From: Linum tenue
Taxonomy: Eukaryota; Streptophyta; Magnoliopsida; Malpighiales; Linaceae
Assembly (NCBI GenBank): GCA_946122785.1
Contig: CAMGYJ010000005.1
Span: 33,842,002-33,906,001, forward strand
Direction: 5' to 3'
DNA: 64,000 nucleotides
Below are positions 61,901-64,000 of this stretch, in pieces (the stretch's first letter is position 1; the number at the start of each line of letters is the position of its first letter). The translations under genes and the position numbers were made by a program. The notes under the pieces were generated by a model that did no database searches, was not told where the DNA came from, and saw only the letters and a program-made list of their open reading frames with translations.

Positions 61901-64000
61901 AATTCAATGAATAATGAAAACAAAGTCAATGAAATGGTTCGGGCATTGATCTTAAGAACCTAGAAACACATGATTTCTGGGCTGCGAACAACTACAACCA
62001 GAAAGACCGAAAACAATAAATAAAAAGATACTAAAACAATAAAAATACCCAAACTGTTAAACGTGTATGTTCACTTTCCCAAAACCAAAGAACGTCACGG
62101 TTCACAACTTAAAATAAAGGAAATAAATAGATGAAACCAAGCGATTCATGGTATCCCAATTATTATGCTCCAAATAAGTTTAGTAAATAAACTCCAAAAA
62201 ATGGAAATTAAGAGAGATAGCAGTGACAGCTAACCCAAACCTAAAATTCATAATGAATTAACTGGCAATCACAGGAAGCTAAGATTAAAAGTTAAGCATC
62301 AGTTCATCACTAAGAAAACGAATTGGGTTGTAACTAATGACGCAACTTAACCCAATTTCATAACAGGGAACTATATTAGCATCAAGATATAGACAAACAT
62401 GTGTTACTTCTTATTTCATACAACAATGGTCGAGGGTGAAATTGGGAGACATCCTTGTAAAAGTTACTGAAATGTCAAAAAGAAACCCGCACCAGTCAAG
62501 GAAGAGGAAAATAGACACTACCCTGCTGAAGTTTTCCTTAACCAAGAAATGATCCAAAAACATTTAGTGAGTTCAATGCCTATTCTTAAAGCATAATACA
62601 AGTATTAGATCTGTGGTAACTCAAGCTATTATTGATTTAAGATGTAGAGTATGTTATAATGAAGCATATCCACACGCCTAAGAACCCAATGAAACATCAA
62701 AAGAAATGAAATAACACACTGATGGTGCTAGAGATCAACCAGCTAAAAAAACTCAATAGGCAAAAGTTCCTTGAGGCATAAATATGATTGATACCTGCAA
62801 TGTGTCTCTCACCTGCACCAAGAAGCATTACAACATGAGCATCATGGCCACCATCATGCATCTTCACGTCCACCCTCCTCTTACTACTCTCATTCAATCA
62901 TTTCCTGGAGAAATTCCAAACAAAATGGATGTTAAGTTCTGGCCAAAAGATCACAAATTTAACACCGTATGAACCCCCATAACCTAAAAACGAAAAGGAT
63001 GAGAAATTCAATCTCATTAAACTTCTAGTCATTACAAAGAAGAACCAAAGCACCATGAGAATCACTTTAACATTCCCTCCGGAACAGCACAAACTTTCTG
63101 TTAACTAAAATATGTGATGACTGAATGAGACCTCAATTATGGCTCAGTTCAGCATTCAGACATCATTGGTTGAAATAAAAACAAAACCAATCAAGATTCT
63201 GAAGCAGTTTAGCTGCTGACTTAAACCTTCTCATTGATTTTAAGAGACTTTAGAATTATGGTGTGTTTTTCTAATCCACCTTCCTATCAAACCCCGAGAG
63301 CTCAACTCTCTTATGTGGCACTACGATTCCAGTAAAGATGAATTCAACCACACATTAGAGAGGTCATGTGAAGACAACTCGAACTTGACATGTAATAGAA
63401 AGAAAATAAATTCATATTTACAGGCTACTGGGTTCTTCTCCATGATTAGTTCAAATGCATGCAAGCGATCTCAGGATTCTAAGTATAGAGAAACAATTAC
63501 CGCATCTTCCCAAAAAAAAAGACAATCCCAAGCAGCAGGGTTTTTTGTTGAGATGGAAATGCAGCAATTTCAGACAGAAAATAGAGCATTTACCTCACCA
63601 TGTCCTGTAAAAAGCGTCTTCATAGCCTGCATAACCATGAATTATTAACACGTGAGATGTGGAATGTTTCATCAATGACTATCAAGAGACGCGAATACCT
63701 GCAGCATCATCCACTCCGTCCTAAGTATCATCTATTACATCATCAAAGTCAACCCAATAGGACATAATTCATATGACAAACACTACACGTGAACGTACCA
63801 TTACAGACGATCAGTTCTCCTTTCCGTTACTCGATTAGGTTCATGGAAGCAAAGGGGAATACGACGGTTTGGTTAAGGTCGTAGGGATCAGATTCACTGA
63901 AAGTGAGAACAACGAAAAAGACAGAACAAACACTTGGATCTTGATAACCACTAAAAGTCAGCAAAGAATAACACCTAAAAGTCAGCAAAGGACAACACAA
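58986..64000. other. Gene-poor region, possible Helitron body with captured exons
   Basis: No long ORF. Minus-strand segments with plausible splice sites occur: 59060-59110 (QQAFKRYQLLDGRIFYH), 59687-59738 (NPSALDFDGLFGIQC), 62813-62890 (amidohydrolase-like), 63600-63632 (AMKTLFTGHGE) and one ending at about 63700. They do not join into one recognised protein. The region could be a Helitron carrying gene fragments, or an intron-rich real gene continuing beyond the window. Confidence 0.35.
62813..62890 (-). pseudogene. Exon fragment resembling IAA-amino-acid hydrolase (ILR1-like, M20)
   Basis: The minus-strand frame reads KRRVDVKMHDGGHDAHVVML and then LGAG. ILR1/ILL/IAR3 amidohydrolases release auxin from amino-acid conjugates and have KVDGKMHACGHDAH..MLLGA at the metal site. 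Here the Cys of MHACGHD is Gly, and the two His and the Asp are kept. The exon ends GGTGCAG at a GTGAG donor, the place where ILR1-like genes have an intron. Upstream of NESS the same frame meets a TGA, and the following exons of the family were not found. This is most likely a captured or decayed exon. Confidence 0.55.

Overview
The window is nuclear DNA of a land plant, most likely an angiosperm. It is AT-rich and repeat-dense, and it holds a family of small secreted cysteine-rich proteins of the ginkbilobin-2 (Gnk2/DUF26/stress-antifungal) type, two near-identical EF-hand genes, plant L1-type LINEs, Mutator-like and hAT non-autonomous transposons with readable target-site duplications (TSDs), 5S-derived Cassandra LTRs and an Athila-type LTR fragment. 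No bacterial, organellar or CRISPR-like content was seen, and no tRNA or intact rRNA gene was found. The species cannot be fixed from the sequence alone.

Host genes. Five Gnk2-type reading frames are open: 7760-8212 (-), 17731-18198 (-), 24565-25134 (+, with a frameshifted tail), 27218-27664 (-), 36745-37197 (-) and 44686-45129 (-) make six loci, five of them normal in length. Broken relatives lie at about 3448-3463 plus 7439-7525, 10500-10756, 13977-14017 and 50205-50319. They fall into three sequence groups: A (17731, 24565, 27218 and the 7439 relic), B (36745, 44686 and the 50205 relic) and C (7760 and the 10500 and 13977 relics). Two EF-hand genes (28973-29386 and 42941-43354) each precede a B-type gene, so a module of A-type promoter, EF-hand gene and B-type gene has been tandemly duplicated. 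A third, eroded B copy lies near 50.2-53.4 kb. Group A genes share a core-promoter module about 20 bp upstream of the TATA region.

Layout. 0-8 kb: LINE relics, then a Gnk2 relic split by a Mutator-like element (3464-7438) that itself holds two further elements. 8-15 kb: C-type genes and relics, an Athila LTR/gag fragment, hAT elements and a Cassandra LTR. 15-24 kb: hAT copy, minisatellite, A-type gene, and a nearly full-length LINE (about 18838-23622) with one frameshift at its catalytic motif. 24-30 kb: two A-type genes and the first EF-hand gene. 30-38 kb: a LINE with 14-bp TSDs and nested insertions, then a B-type gene. 38-45 kb: fold-back Mutator-like element, small retroposon, hAT, second EF-hand gene, second B-type gene. 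45-53 kb: degraded LINE, fold-back element, a second Mutator-like element and a hAT, all inside the upstream region of the third B copy. 53-57 kb: degraded LINE sequence. 57-64 kb: tandem repeats, a Helitron-like 3' terminus near 58950, and a gene-poor stretch that includes an exon resembling IAA-amino-acid hydrolases.

The Gnk2-type proteins are expected to enter the secretory pathway and act in the apoplast, by analogy with antifungal ginkbilobin-2. The rest of the window is mainly a record of repeated transposon insertion into the duplicated gene cluster. Because copies of the same host segment exist with and without insertions, several insertion events can be read directly.
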